DNA from: Tenebrionibacter intestinalis
GTDB lineage: Bacteria > Pseudomonadota > Gammaproteobacteria > Enterobacterales > Enterobacteriaceae
Direction: 5' to 3'
Length of the DNA stretch: 62,169 nucleotides
NCBI RefSeq assembly: GCF_016632365.1
Contig: NZ_JAEPBH010000026.1
Span: forward strand, 1-62,169
Position numbers and translations under genes: made by a program. Of this stretch, positions 38,975 through 49,168 are shown piece by piece (the first letter of the stretch is position 1; every line of letters starts with the position of its first letter). A model generated the notes under the pieces. It was given only the letters and a program-made list of their open reading frames with translations, had not been told where the DNA came from and made no database searches.

Positions 38975-39763
38975 TTATTTCAGTTCCAGTTCGTTCATAG
39001 CGGCGATGCTGAAGCCGCCGTCTACGTGAACCACTTCGCCAGAGATACCGGCGGAAAGGTCAGAGCACAGGAAGGCCGCAGAGTTGCCTACATCTTCAAT
39101 AGTGACGGTGCGGCGAATAGGGGTAACCGCTTCGCAATGCGCCAGCATTTTACGGAAATCTTTAATGCCGGATGCCGCCAGGGTACGGATCGGACCTGCG
39201 GAGATAGCGTTAACGCGCACGCCTTCCGGTCCCATAGCGTTAGCCATATAGCGAACGTTCGCTTCCAGCGAGGCTTTTGCCAGACCCATGACGTTGTAGT
39301 TCGGAATTGCGCGCTCGGCGCCCAGGTAGGAGAGCGTCAGCAGGGCGGACCCCGGGTTTAGCTGACTGCGGCAGGCTTTCGCCATTGCCACAAAGCTGTA
39401 AGAGCTGATGTCGTGCGCGATTTTGAAGCCTTCGCGGGTAACGGCGTTGACATAGTCGCCGTCTAACTGGTCGCCTGGCGCAAAGCCGATGGAGTGCACG
39501 AAGCCGTCAAATTTTGGCCAACTTTTCGCCAGCTCAACAAACAGCGCGTTGATGCTCTCGTCCTGAGCGACGTCGCACTCCAGCACCAGGCTGGACCCCA
39601 TCTCGGCAGCGAATTCTTCCACGCGGCCTTTCAGCTTTTCGTTCTGGTAGGTAAAAGCCAGTTCAGCGCCTTCACGGCACATCGCCTGTGCGATACCGTA
39701 TGCAATAGAACGGTTACTGGCGACGCCTGTTACCAGAATGCGCTTGCCGGTAAGAAAACCCAT
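38975..39763 (-). CDS. fabI: Enoyl-ACP reductase (NADH)
   Basis: 262 residues, same as E. coli. Final reduction in each fatty-acid elongation cycle and the target of triclosan. It carries [13 protein letters not shown] for NADH, Tyr146 and Tyr156 with Lys163 ([20 protein letters not shown]), and the unaltered [10 protein letters not shown] loop near residue 93. No yciW between rnb and fabI, unlike E. coli. Its position beside the acyl cassette is ancestral, so proximity alone does not link them. Confidence 0.98.
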   Translation of the reverse strand: MGFLTGKRILVTGVASNRSIAYGIAQAMCREGAELAFTYQNEKLKGRVEEFAAEMGSSLVLECDVAQDESINALFVELAKSWPKFDGFVHSIGFAPGDQLDGDYVNAVTREGFKIAHDISSYSFVAMAKACRSQLNPGSALLTLSYLGAERAIPNYNVMGLAKASLEANVRYMANAMGPEGVRVNAISAGPIRTLAASGIKDFRKMLAHCEAVTPIRRTVTIEDVGNSAAFLCSDLSAGISGEVVHVDGGFSIAAMNELELK

Positions 39764-40087
39764 AGCATTTGATCCTTATCGTTGTGGCTCAATCACGCCT
39801 TTCAGTCGGCGTTGGTGAAATTAGTACGGATAACGGGGGATTATATCCCACAGCCCTGGTCCTGTGTCGATAATTTTCACCCGCATTAAGGCTGTGGTCG
39901 GCGCAGAGATAACGCAACTAAACGGGCCCGCCAACGCTAATATCTGGTGCCGTCCATTTTCCTGGCCGGGCGCGTCAATTCGACAGGTCCGCCAGCGGAG
40001 CATATAAGCGGAAGAAGGAAACCATCGCGCGCAAAACATTATCCAGGCGCGTTCATTCGTTACTATTTTCGTACAGCGGCGCGCGCT
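39764..40087. other. fabI upstream region
   Basis: 324 bases between fabI and sapF, both on the minus strand. Presumably contains the fabI promoter. I see no gene and no site I can place firmly. Confidence 0.4.
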
Positions 40088-40894
40088 TTAGCGGTCTTTA
40101 CGCCACGCGTCCGCCGTCAGGGCTTCGCCGAAATGCCCGGCTATCAGCCGCTTCGTCAGCTCGTGCAACGGCGAGGCCAGCACGTCAGCGGTGCTGCCGC
40201 GCTCCACCACTTCGCCCTGATGCATCACCAGCACCTGGTCGCTGATGTGCTTCATCATGCCCAGGTGCTGCGTCACGTAAATGTAGGACAACCCCTGTTT
40301 TTCCTGTAATTCCAGCATCAAATTAATAAGCTGCGAACGCATTGACATATCCAGCGAGGCCAGCGCTTCATCGGCGATGATCACTTTCGGGCGCAGAATT
40401 AACGCGCGGGCGAGGCCCAGGCGCTGCTTTTGTCCCGGGGCCAGCATATAGGGATAATAATCGGCGTGATCCGGCAACAGGCCGACCATACGTAGCGTTT
40501 CTACGATGTGCTGACGACGCGCCTGCGCTTCAAGTTCGGTATTCAGGCGCAGCGGGAAATCAAGAATTTGCGACACGCGCTGGCGGGGGTTAAGCGATGT
40601 GGACGGATCCTGAAATATCATGCGGATTCGTTTGCTACGAAACGCGTAATCGCCGTAGGTTAGCGGATGATCATCAATCGCCAGTTCGCCAGTAGTGGGG
40701 GCGATTACGCCAGCCAGCATTTTCGCCAGTGTGGATTTTCCGGAACCGTTTTCGCCAATAATCGCCAGCGTCTGGCGCTCGCGCAGGGTAAAGCTTAGCG
40801 GTTTTACCGCCTCTAACGTCTGGCGGTGGAACCAGCCGGTACGATAGCGGAAAGTTTTGCTCAGATTGCGTACTTCAAGCAGCGTTTCGACCAT
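40088..40894 (-). CDS. sapF: Peptide ABC transporter ATPase SapF
   Basis: 268 residues, ABC ATPase: Walker A GENGSGKST, Q-loop, signature degenerate as LAPGQKQRLGLARALI (as in E. coli SapF) and Walker B VIIADEALASLD. With SapABCD it imports peptides such as antimicrobial peptides; in E. coli the same genes were reported for putrescine export. ATG at 40894 overlaps the sapD stop; the longer frame lacks homology. Confidence 0.96.
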   Translation of the reverse strand: MVETLLEVRNLSKTFRYRTGWFHRQTLEAVKPLSFTLRERQTLAIIGENGSGKSTLAKMLAGVIAPTTGELAIDDHPLTYGDYAFRSKRIRMIFQDPSTSLNPRQRVSQILDFPLRLNTELEAQARRQHIVETLRMVGLLPDHADYYPYMLAPGQKQRLGLARALILRPKVIIADEALASLDMSMRSQLINLMLELQEKQGLSYIYVTQHLGMMKHISDQVLVMHQGEVVERGSTADVLASPLHELTKRLIAGHFGEALTADAWRKDR

Positions 40895-41886
40895 CACTCC
40901 TTCTCCATATTCAGCGGGAAATGGCAGGCATAGAGATGGTTTCGCGCGCCCGTTAGCCGTGGGGTTTCGATACATTTTCGCTGTGCATAGGGGCAGCGAG
41001 GCCCCAGGCGGCAGCCGACCGGCAGGTGTTCGAGCAGCGGGATTGCCCCCGGTAGCGTATTCAGGCGGTTTTTGTGCGGCATGGGGCTGCCGAAATCCGG
41101 AATTGCGCGAATCAGGGCCTGGGTATAGGGGTGATGCGGCATGGCGATAAGCTCTTCACTCGGCGCCGTTTCCACCGTCTGGCCGCAGTACATCACGTTA
41201 ATGCGGTCAGCCCAGTGGCTTAACATCTGCAGATCGTGGCTTATTAGCAAAATAGTGGTGTTATTATTTTGATTCAGACGGCTTAGCAGACGGAAAATTT
41301 GCGCCTGCGTGGTCGGTTCCATTGCGTTTGTCGGTTCGTCGGCAATCAGCAGCCGTGGTTGGTTGGCAAGCGCGATGGCAATCATCACTTTCTGGCATTC
41401 GCCGTCGGTCAGTTCGTAAGGGTAGCTGCGCATGGCGTCTTTATGATCTTTAATGCCCACCCTGTGCAGCAGTTCGATGGCGCGCCGACGACGCCAGCCT
41501 AAGCGCTGCCACCAGCGGCCTTTGTACGTCCAGCCGGGGATATTTTGCATTAGTTGGCGACCAATATGTTCAGACGGGTCGAGGCACGACTGCGGTTCCT
41601 GGAAAATCATCGACACATTATGCCCCATCAGTTTGCGCCGTTCGCGCACGCTCAGGCGCAGCAGGTCAATATCATCAAAGCGCATGCGGTCGGCGCTCAC
41701 GCGCCAGTTGTCGCGGGTCACGCCGCAGATAGCTTTAGCGATGATGCTTTTCCCGGAGCCGGATTCCCCCACCAGCCCGCGAATTTCACCTTCATTGAGC
41801 GTCAAATTAACGCGGTCTACCGCTTTGACCCAGCCGTCGCTGGTGCGAAACTCAATAGTCAGATTACGAATATCAAGCAGCGGCAT
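40894..41886 (-). CDS. sapD: Peptide ABC transporter ATPase SapD
   Basis: 330 residues, OppD-type ATPase with GESGSGKS, a signature region that diverges from LSGGE to [15 protein letters not shown] as in other SapD, Walker [13 protein letters not shown], and the C-terminal cysteine-containing peptide-transport extension ([11 protein letters not shown]). SapD also binds ATP for TrkH/TrkG potassium uptake in E. coli. Starts at the sapC stop (TAATG). Confidence 0.96.
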   Translation of the reverse strand: MPLLDIRNLTIEFRTSDGWVKAVDRVNLTLNEGEIRGLVGESGSGKSIIAKAICGVTRDNWRVSADRMRFDDIDLLRLSVRERRKLMGHNVSMIFQEPQSCLDPSEHIGRQLMQNIPGWTYKGRWWQRLGWRRRRAIELLHRVGIKDHKDAMRSYPYELTDGECQKVMIAIALANQPRLLIADEPTNAMEPTTQAQIFRLLSRLNQNNNTTILLISHDLQMLSHWADRINVMYCGQTVETAPSEELIAMPHHPYTQALIRAIPDFGSPMPHKNRLNTLPGAIPLLEHLPVGCRLGPRCPYAQRKCIETPRLTGARNHLYACHFPLNMEKE

Positions 41887-42776
41887 TATTCCACCCCCGC
41901 CATAATGGCGCGGCGCAGCCCGTCACCGAACAGGTTGACCAGCAGTATGCTGGTCATAATTGCCGCGCCCGGCAACATTACCGTCCAGGGCGCCGCGTAT
42001 ACCAGTTCCAGCGCATCGCCAAGCATCGCGCCCCATTCCGGGGAGGGAAGCTGGGCGCCAAGGTCAAGAAAACCGAGCGCGGCGATATCAAGGATAGCCA
42101 TAGACATGGTGCGCGTGACTTCGGTGACCAGCAACGGGGCGGCGTTGGGCATCACGGCGTACCACAGAATGTTTATGGTTGATGCGCCATCAAGGCGCGC
42201 GGCGATAACGTACTCTTTTTCCAGTTCGTCATGCACCATAAAATAAACCGAACGTACGATGCGCGGCATTAGCGCCAGCCAGACGGCAAACATAGCGTGG
42301 CTGAGCTGCGGGCCGAAAAACGCGACGACAATGATGGCCAGCAGTAGCGATGGGATGGAGAGCAGCGTGTCGAGCACGTGGTTAAGTATTGCCGAGCGCA
42401 GGCCGTGCGTGGCGCCGGCAAAAATGCCAAGCAGCAGGCCGACTGCGGTAGCGCCCAGCGTGACCACGAACGCGCCGCCGACCGTCGGCAGCGCCCCGCT
42501 AAGCAGGCGCGTAAGCACATCACGGCCTAAATCGTCGGTGCCGAGGAAAAAAGAGACCTCACCGTAGTGCGACCACGACGGCGGCAGAAGCTGATAGCCG
42601 AGGAACTGCTGGTCAATGCCGTAAGGCGCCAGTAGACCGCCGAACAGGCATAGCGCCAGGAGCGCGCCGCAGCCATAAAAGCCCGTCATCGCGCCGGGAT
42701 CGGCGTAAAATTTGCCCCAGACATTTCGCAGCGCGCCGGGGGCGCGCCTTTCGCGATAAACGCTATCGTAAGGCAT
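41886..42776 (-). CDS. sapC: Peptide ABC transporter permease SapC
   Basis: 296 residues, DppC-type permease with N-terminal cytoplasmic stretch, about six membrane segments and the EAA-like loop [25 protein letters not shown]. Overlaps sapB by 14 bases. Confidence 0.96.
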   Translation of the reverse strand: MPYDSVYRERRAPGALRNVWGKFYADPGAMTGFYGCGALLALCLFGGLLAPYGIDQQFLGYQLLPPSWSHYGEVSFFLGTDDLGRDVLTRLLSGALPTVGGAFVVTLGATAVGLLLGIFAGATHGLRSAILNHVLDTLLSIPSLLLAIIVVAFFGPQLSHAMFAVWLALMPRIVRSVYFMVHDELEKEYVIAARLDGASTINILWYAVMPNAAPLLVTEVTRTMSMAILDIAALGFLDLGAQLPSPEWGAMLGDALELVYAAPWTVMLPGAAIMTSILLVNLFGDGLRRAIMAGVE

Positions 42777-43728
42777 ACCACTCCTTATTTTTTAGCGGGT
42801 TAGCCATAGCGCCCAGAATATCTGAAACCACATTGACCACCAGCACCAGTGTGCCAAGCGTCATCACGCCTGCGGAAATGGCCGCATAATCCTGTTGACG
42901 AATGGCGTGAACCAGCCAGCGTCCCACGCCCGGCCAGCTAAACACCACTTCAGTGATCATCTCCAGCGTCAGCATGGTGGAAAACTGCAGGCCCAGACGT
43001 GGAATAATCGGCGGCAGGGCGTTGTGCAACACGTGCCGATGCAGGATAGTAAAACGCGATAATCCGCGGGTGGCCGCGGCTTTAATATAATTCTGATCGA
43101 AGACTTCAATGGTACTGTTGCGCATCAGGCGGATCACTTCGGTAGTCGGTACTACTGCCAGCGTTAAGACTGGCAATACCATATGACGCAACGCACTGAC
43201 GATCATTTCACGTCGCCAGGGCGAGTCGGTGCGCCAGGCGTCAATAAGTGCGAACCCGGTGACGGATTTCACCTCATAAAGCAGGTCGAAGCGCCCGGAT
43301 ACCGGCAGCCAGTCAAGCGTCAGGGAAAAGAACAGCGTCAACAGCAGCGCCAGCCAAAAAACCGGGATAGAAAACCCAACCAGCGCCAGCGCTGTAACTA
43401 GCCTGTCCTGCCATTTATTGCGCATCACGCCCGCCAGCATTCCGGCAGGAATACCGACCAGCAGCGCCAGCGTAAAGGCGTAAAAACACAGTTCCAGCGT
43501 GGCCGGAAAGACGTTACGCAGTTGCAGGTTAATTAACTGGCCGTTAATACTTGAAACGCCAAAATCCCAGTGCAACAGGCCGGAGAACCAGAAAAGCCAG
43601 GCATTCCACGGCGATGCGCCTTGCAGTGGCGCATGCGGCGTAAAATAGCTAAGGCTAAAGCCGACGAGACTGAGAAAAAACAGCGTTACCAGCAAAAGCA
43701 GCAGGCGTCGTAATGTAAAAATGATCAT
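42763..43728 (-). CDS. sapB: Peptide ABC transporter permease SapB
   Basis: 321 residues, DppB-type permease. The N-terminal membrane helix ([22 protein letters not shown]), further membrane segments, and the EAA loop [28 protein letters not shown] are visible. Overlaps sapA by four bases (ATGA). Confidence 0.96.
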   Translation of the reverse strand: MIIFTLRRLLLLLVTLFFLSLVGFSLSYFTPHAPLQGASPWNAWLFWFSGLLHWDFGVSSINGQLINLQLRNVFPATLELCFYAFTLALLVGIPAGMLAGVMRNKWQDRLVTALALVGFSIPVFWLALLLTLFFSLTLDWLPVSGRFDLLYEVKSVTGFALIDAWRTDSPWRREMIVSALRHMVLPVLTLAVVPTTEVIRLMRNSTIEVFDQNYIKAAATRGLSRFTILHRHVLHNALPPIIPRLGLQFSTMLTLEMITEVVFSWPGVGRWLVHAIRQQDYAAISAGVMTLGTLVLVVNVVSDILGAMANPLKNKEWYALR

Positions 43729-45383
43729 GGCGTCGTTTCCCGGGCGTCATCACGGTATACGCCAGCAAATGAGGCGCTGCCAAAGGGGCTAATCACCAGC
43801 CCCCGAATATCGTAACGATAAGCCAGCAGGCGCAGCGAAGAAGCCAGCGGCAGCACAGGCAGCTCTGCGGCCAGGATGCGTTGGGCGCGGTCGTATTCTT
43901 CAATGCGCGTCGCCAGTTGCTGAGAGCGCAGCGCCAGTTGCAGCACGTTATCAAAATCCGGGTTACACCAGTGGGTATAGTTAGTCTGAGAACGAATCGC
44001 CGCGCAGCTTAGCAGCGGGCGAAAGAAGCTGTCGGGATCGTTACTGTCTGCGGCCCAGCCGGTAAGCGTCAAATCGTGATTCACATCCATCAGACGCGCC
44101 TCCTGAAAACGTCCTTCAACGGGAACAATAGTGATCCTGACGCCGATTTGCGCCATATCCGCCTGCAACAGCTCAGCCATTTTCAGTGGGCTGGGGTTCC
44201 ACGCCTGTGAACGGGTCGGCACCCACAACTGAAGCTGAAGGTTCTCCACGCCCAGCGCCTTAAGACGTTCCCGCGCTTTTTGTGGATTGTATTCCGTGAC
44301 CCGGGCGCCGTTGTCATAGGCCCAGGAGGCGCGCGGCAATATGGAAGCGGCGGTCTCCGCCGTGCCGTAGTAAATGGACTGCATCAGGCGTTGATTATTA
44401 ATAGCCAGCGCCAGCGCATGGCGTACGGCCGGGTTATTTAGCGGTGGTTTGTTGGTGTTAAACGCCAGATAGGCGATATTCATGCCAGGGCGCAGCGACA
44501 GGCGCAGACGCGGATCGTCGCGCAAAATGGTAAGCTGGCTGGCCGCAGGCCAGGCCAGCACGTCGCATTCTCCGGTCAGCAGTCGCGAAAGGCGCCCGGT
44601 GCCGCCGGTGCCAAGGTCAATGACGACCTGCGGCATTCGCGGCACGCCGCGCCAGTACCTGGGGTGACGCGCCAGCCGGATATATTGGCTGGCGCGATAA
44701 TCGCTTAACTGGAACGGCCCTGTACCCACAGGCTGGCGGTCGAGCTGTTCCTGCTTGTCTTGCGCCGCCAGCTTATCGGCATACTCTGCCGACATCACTG
44801 ATGCGTAATGGGTGGCGAGATGCCACAGGAACGACGCATCCGGTTTGCGAAGGCGAAACTCCACGGTGTCGCGGTCCAGCTTGCGCACGCTCTTTACGTT
44901 GCTGCCAAACTGCAAACTGTCGAAATAGGGGTAGCGGCCGCCGTTAATGTAATGCCAGGGATGATTCTCATTGATAATGCGCTCAAAGCTGAATACCACG
45001 TCGTCGGCGTTAAAGGCGCGACGCGGGGTGAACCACGGGGTGGTCTGAAACTGTACGCCGCGACGCAGGTGAAAACGATAAGTTGCGCCGTTATCCAGCA
45101 CTTCCCAACGCTCCGCCAGCTCCGGCACCAGCCGGTAAGTGTAAGGATCGACCTCAAGCAGACGATCGTAAAGCTGCGCTGCCAGCGTATCGACGGTAAG
45201 GCCGCCGCTGGACTGCTGCGGGTTAAAACTATTGACCTGGCCGCTAACGCAGTAGACAAAACCGCTTTGACGAATATCCGTTTCAGGTTTTTCCGGCGCG
45301 GCGGCACGGGTAGCGCCGCTAAGCGTCGTCAACGTCAATAAAAGCAAAGGAATAAATCCGCGCATAAGTTTTTGAGTTTTCAT
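43725..45383 (-). CDS. sapA: Periplasmic peptide-binding protein SapA
   Basis: 552 residues with a signal peptide ([24 protein letters not shown]). SBP_bac_5 fold: [69 protein letters not shown]. Binds peptides for SapBCDF. The start is uncertain: ATG 45383 and the in-frame ATG 45365 both lack a good ribosome site; 45365 aligns with the E. coli start. Only 76 bases separate it from the upstream AraC-type gene on the same strand. Confidence 0.94.
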   Translation of the reverse strand: MKTQKLMRGFIPLLLLTLTTLSGATRAAAPEKPETDIRQSGFVYCVSGQVNSFNPQQSSGGLTVDTLAAQLYDRLLEVDPYTYRLVPELAERWEVLDNGATYRFHLRRGVQFQTTPWFTPRRAFNADDVVFSFERIINENHPWHYINGGRYPYFDSLQFGSNVKSVRKLDRDTVEFRLRKPDASFLWHLATHYASVMSAEYADKLAAQDKQEQLDRQPVGTGPFQLSDYRASQYIRLARHPRYWRGVPRMPQVVIDLGTGGTGRLSRLLTGECDVLAWPAASQLTILRDDPRLRLSLRPGMNIAYLAFNTNKPPLNNPAVRHALALAINNQRLMQSIYYGTAETAASILPRASWAYDNGARVTEYNPQKARERLKALGVENLQLQLWVPTRSQAWNPSPLKMAELLQADMAQIGVRITIVPVEGRFQEARLMDVNHDLTLTGWAADSNDPDSFFRPLLSCAAIRSQTNYTHWCNPDFDNVLQLALRSQQLATRIEEYDRAQRILAAELPVLPLASSLRLLAYRYDIRGLVISPFGSASFAGVYRDDARETTP

Positions 45384-45459
45384 CTGCAATAAACAAAGTG
45401 TATCGCACATTAGGGCGCTCCCCAAATCCCGGCGCGTTGCCTGGCGCTTTGTTGCTCGT

Positions 45460-47772
45460 TCAGCGCAGCGGCGTGAGTTCGTAAAGCACCAGCGCGTTGC
45501 TTTCCAGCGTCTCTTCCACCACCCAGTCATTAGCAAAGATCTCGTCCCACATCCGCATCTGCGGGCGCGCCCGGTGGCGAACCCACTCGAGCGCTTCGGC
45601 ATCGGGGCCGCTGGCTGATTGCATACGTTCCAGCAAGGGAAAGAGCGCGCCGTTTTGCTGATCAAACCGTAGCCTGCGAAGGCGCCAACGGCCAGGCGGC
45701 ACGCCTGTGATTGTCAGGCAAATTCGGCGTCGAAAGCGCTGTATAAACGCATCCTGGCCGCAAAGATCCGGATTAAAGGCGACCGTATTGCTCAGCAGCA
45801 GCCGCCAGCCGCCGTTGCTCCGTGTCAGAAGATAGCCCGGACCCAGGGCGAGGCGCTCGCCGGTAAGCCGACGCCACAGGCGCAGCACCCAGTACACCGG
45901 ACGCGGTAGTGTATCGCCAAACCAAATTGCCAGGCTTGTTGTGTCAACACGTTCCCCCTCCAGCGCTTCGCGCTGCAAAGTGGAGTTAAGCCAGAAACCC
46001 ACGCAAGTCACGCTATCCGGAAGCGTAAGCAGGCTGTGCATCACCAGAGCGCCGCGAAAAAAACCGCCATTGGTATTGCGTGTTTGTCCGGTCAGGGTAT
46101 TCCAGGTAAGCAGGCGTATTGGGCGCGTTAATCCGTGACGGTGTAACTCGCGGGTAATGGCCCGCAGCTTGCGGGCTGGATAATCGATTGCGTGCTGTAA
46201 CGGCGTGTCATCACCTTCGTTCCCGGGCGTTAAAGACGCGTTTGCGTCTGCGGCGCAGGCGATAAAATCGGCGTCATGCAGCAGCGGTTGACGCCAGAGC
46301 GGATCGTAGGGAATAAGAGAGATATCGGCCCCAAAATCATAGCCAATGCCGACAGGCGCGTCGGGCAGATACGTGCGGACAGCCTGCGCCAGCGCCTGCC
46401 AGCTTTGTTCATTTTGTGAAGGCGTCCTGGCGGGTGACCATATCCACAAAAAGCGCCAGCGCATAAGCAGGGGTGTTGAAAAATGGTTCACGCACTGGTG
46501 TAAAAAGGCGCGTAATCGTTCGGGCGAACTGGCGGCGTCCAGCCGCAGGGTGAGCGTCAAACCCAGTTCCTCGACGAGGCTAATAATCCGCTGAAAACGT
46601 GTCCAGTTAGGGTTTATCACAAGCGGCGGCTGCCAGTGGTTGGCAAGCAACGGGCTGTTGAGTATCGGCTCAACGATATCCAGGCCGTTGAGCGACAGCG
46701 TGCGGCGCAGTTCGCGCAACTGGGTCTGTACGTCATGCTGCAATATATCCTCAATCTCACGCAGGGTGATGATGATATTGCGGCCACGCTGCGGGCGCGC
46801 TTTTGCTTCCTGCACAGCGATGCGGATCTCTTCGCTGGTTTCAAAACGCAGCGGCGCGGGCGGGCTGACGCTGTTTTGCGTGCGGCGCAGCAGGGTAAAA
46901 AGCAGGTGTGAAGGCACGGCATGGACGCTGTGCTTTGGCGTGCTCTCATCGCGTACCGAGGCGGGGGGAGCGTTATGGGGAGCGCGGCGAAACTGGCGCG
47001 GCGTTTTGCCGTAATGTCGCTTAAATAAATCGATCATCTGCCGGTTGTTGGCAAAACCCTGTTCCAGGGCAATCTGATGCACGGGTTTACTGGTGGAGCG
47101 CAGCGCTTTTACGGCATTTTGCAGCCGCAGGGCGGTTATAAATTGCATAAAACTCACGCCCACCTCTCTGCGAAACAGCTTTGACAGCCAGGCTTGCGAA
47201 ACAAACTCAGCACGGGCAATTTCCCCCAGGCTGATACGGCGCCCGACGTTGGCCTCAATACGCTGCACCACCTGAGTAATACGGCGGCTCCAGTGCTGAT
47301 GACGGCTACTGTGCGCCTGCGTTGGTTGCTGGAAGCCGGCAATCAGAATCAGCATAAGCTCGCTCAACCAGCGGTTAAGCTCAAGACGATAGCGAGGTTC
47401 GTCTTTGATTACCGTTGCCAACAAAACCTGATGTAGCGCGTTACGTAAGGCGCTGTTCCAGCGCTCCTGGTCGCTTTGCGGGGTTTGCTGATAATCGTAA
47501 AGAAAGAAATCGGGATACCAGCGCGCTATCCACTGACCCGTGAGCGTGATGACCATTACCGCATTTTCACCTGCTCCTTCCAGTATCCAGTCGGTATGGC
47601 GATTAACTAACGCAATGGCTCCCTCCCTGAGCGAGTTGAAGCGATCGCCGCTTTGCAAAAACAGTTCGCCGTGCAGCAGTTGGATCAGCGTAAGACTATT
47701 GCCTCCCGGTTCGGCCAGATATCGTACCTGATGCAGATCAACGGAAAACTCCGTCAATTCACGATCGACCAT
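45460..47772 (-). CDS. AraC-family regulator with GH39-like C-terminal domain lacking the catalytic acid
   Basis: 770 residues. N-terminal cupin-like sensor (about 10–85), AraC/XylS double HTH (about 162–263: ISLGEIARAEFVSQAWLSKLF, then VHQIALEQGFANNRQMIDLFKRHYGKTP), and about 490 residues resembling a GH39-type TIM barrel (FFRGALVMHSLL, then FWLNST). Where GH39 enzymes have WNEPN, this protein has FLWIWSPART (441–450), so hydrolysis is unlikely and the domain may sense a glycan or glycopeptide. AAGGAG precedes the ATG. Divergent from the M20 hydrolase and MFS genes, which it probably controls. Absent from this place in E. coli. Confidence 0.8.
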   Translation of the reverse strand: MVDRELTEFSVDLHQVRYLAEPGGNSLTLIQLLHGELFLQSGDRFNSLREGAIALVNRHTDWILEGAGENAVMVITLTGQWIARWYPDFFLYDYQQTPQSDQERWNSALRNALHQVLLATVIKDEPRYRLELNRWLSELMLILIAGFQQPTQAHSSRHQHWSRRITQVVQRIEANVGRRISLGEIARAEFVSQAWLSKLFRREVGVSFMQFITALRLQNAVKALRSTSKPVHQIALEQGFANNRQMIDLFKRHYGKTPRQFRRAPHNAPPASVRDESTPKHSVHAVPSHLLFTLLRRTQNSVSPPAPLRFETSEEIRIAVQEAKARPQRGRNIIITLREIEDILQHDVQTQLRELRRTLSLNGLDIVEPILNSPLLANHWQPPLVINPNWTRFQRIISLVEELGLTLTLRLDAASSPERLRAFLHQCVNHFSTPLLMRWRFLWIWSPARTPSQNEQSWQALAQAVRTYLPDAPVGIGYDFGADISLIPYDPLWRQPLLHDADFIACAADANASLTPGNEGDDTPLQHAIDYPARKLRAITRELHRHGLTRPIRLLTWNTLTGQTRNTNGGFFRGALVMHSLLTLPDSVTCVGFWLNSTLQREALEGERVDTTSLAIWFGDTLPRPVYWVLRLWRRLTGERLALGPGYLLTRSNGGWRLLLSNTVAFNPDLCGQDAFIQRFRRRICLTITGVPPGRWRLRRLRFDQQNGALFPLLERMQSASGPDAEALEWVRHRARPQMRMWDEIFANDWVVEETLESNALVLYELTPLR

Positions 47773-47946
47773 TTCTACTCCTTTGCGCCGGGGTCAAAAA
47801 ATGGGTGCTTGATTTTTGTTATAACCGCACTGTATGAAAAAAAGTCGGCGCTGCCGCGTCACTTTAAAACAAAAAACGCTATTTTAAAGCCGAAAAATCG
47901 CCATACACTCGGAAGGCGTATAACAAAAATGACAAAGGTGAATGAC

Positions 47947-49113
47947 ATGCAACACATCATAACGGCATTACGCGAGCAGGAAGAGACGTTCACGGCGCTG
48001 AGGCGCCAGATTCACAGCCAGCCAGAAATCGGGTTTGAAGAGCATCTTACCGGCAGCCTGGTGGCTCGCTTACTGGAAGAATGGGGATATCAGGTCCATC
48101 GTGGGTTAGCCGGGACTGGCGTCGTTGGAACGCTGAAGTGCGGTAACGGAGGAAAGCGGTTGGGGCTGCGCGCCGATATGGATGCGCTGCCGATGAGCGA
48201 AAATAGCGGCAAAGCCTGGAGCAGTAAAACCGAAGGCCGTTTCCACGGCTGCGGCCACGACGGCCACACCGCCATTTTGCTTTGTGCCGCGCAATATCTT
48301 GCGCGCACGCGCAATTTCAACGGAACGCTGCACCTTATCTTTCAGCCTGCAGAAGAGCTGTTGTACGGCGGGCGGGTGATGCTGGAGGATGGGCTGTTTG
48401 ATAAATTTCCCTGCGATGCGATCTTTGGCCTGCACAATATGCCGGGATATAAACTCAACCATTTTGCCTTTCGCGACGGCCCGATGATGGCCTCCTCCGA
48501 TACGCTGCATATTGAGGTAAACGGCGTTGGCGGTCACGGCGCGTTGCCGGAACGCACCGTAGATGCCACGCTGGTGGCCTGCCAGATTGCCGTGGCTTTG
48601 CAAACTATCGTGTCACGTAATATTACGCCATTCCAGCCTGTGGTGGTGACTGTCGGCAGCATACAGGCCGGCGAGGCGCCCAATATTATTAACGAAAAGG
48701 CGCTGATGAAATTGAGTATCCGTACGCTGGATGAAGGCGTGCGTAAAACAGTACTGCAGCGCGTGCGCGAAATTGCGCAGGCGCAGGCGGCAAGCTTTAA
48801 CGCCACGGTGACGCTGACGCATGTAAACGGCAGCCCTGTGTTGGTCAATGCCCCTGAAGCAAACCGGCTTGTGCGCGACGTTGCCGCCGGGTTGTTTGGA
48901 GAAGACTGTGTGGGGGAATGCGCGCCGTTCATGGGCAGCGAAGATTTTGCCTTTATGCTGGAGGAAAATCCGAACGGTTGTTACTTTATTGTCGGCGCCG
49001 GCGATGAGCCGGAACGCTGTATGGTGCACAATCCCGGATATGATTTTAACGATAAAAATATTGTTCCTGCCGCGGCGCTCTGGTGTGCGCTGACCGAAAA
49101 ATATCTGTGCTAA
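47947..49113 (+). CDS. M20D-family amidohydrolase (hippurate hydrolase-like)
   Basis: 388 residues, soluble. Metal and catalytic motifs of the M20D family: RADMDALPM (first Asp), HGCGHDGHTA (Cys/His ligands), FQPAEE (Glu pair), VGGHGALPE (dimerisation-domain His) and MGSEDFAFML (Glu ligand). The family removes acyl groups from amino acids or conjugates such as hippurate, N-acetyl-diaminopimelate or IAA-amino acids; the substrate here is unknown. ATG 47947 is chosen for AAGGTG six bases upstream; 47929 is possible. 55 bases before an MFS gene. Confidence 0.88.
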   Translation: MQHIITALREQEETFTALRRQIHSQPEIGFEEHLTGSLVARLLEEWGYQVHRGLAGTGVVGTLKCGNGGKRLGLRADMDALPMSENSGKAWSSKTEGRFHGCGHDGHTAILLCAAQYLARTRNFNGTLHLIFQPAEELLYGGRVMLEDGLFDKFPCDAIFGLHNMPGYKLNHFAFRDGPMMASSDTLHIEVNGVGGHGALPERTVDATLVACQIAVALQTIVSRNITPFQPVVVTVGSIQAGEAPNIINEKALMKLSIRTLDEGVRKTVLQRVREIAQAQAASFNATVTLTHVNGSPVLVNAPEANRLVRDVAAGLFGEDCVGECAPFMGSEDFAFMLEENPNGCYFIVGAGDEPERCMVHNPGYDFNDKNIVPAAALWCALTEKYLC

Positions 49114-49168
49114 TGGATTGGCCACAGCCGTAAATGGCCCGGCTATCCCCCGGAGTGAGGGTGATATA

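Noticed and set aside
38975-39763. fabI as a functional partner of the acyl cassette because it is close by
   Set aside because: rnb–fabI–sap order is ancestral in enterobacteria, so proximity is not evidence of a link.
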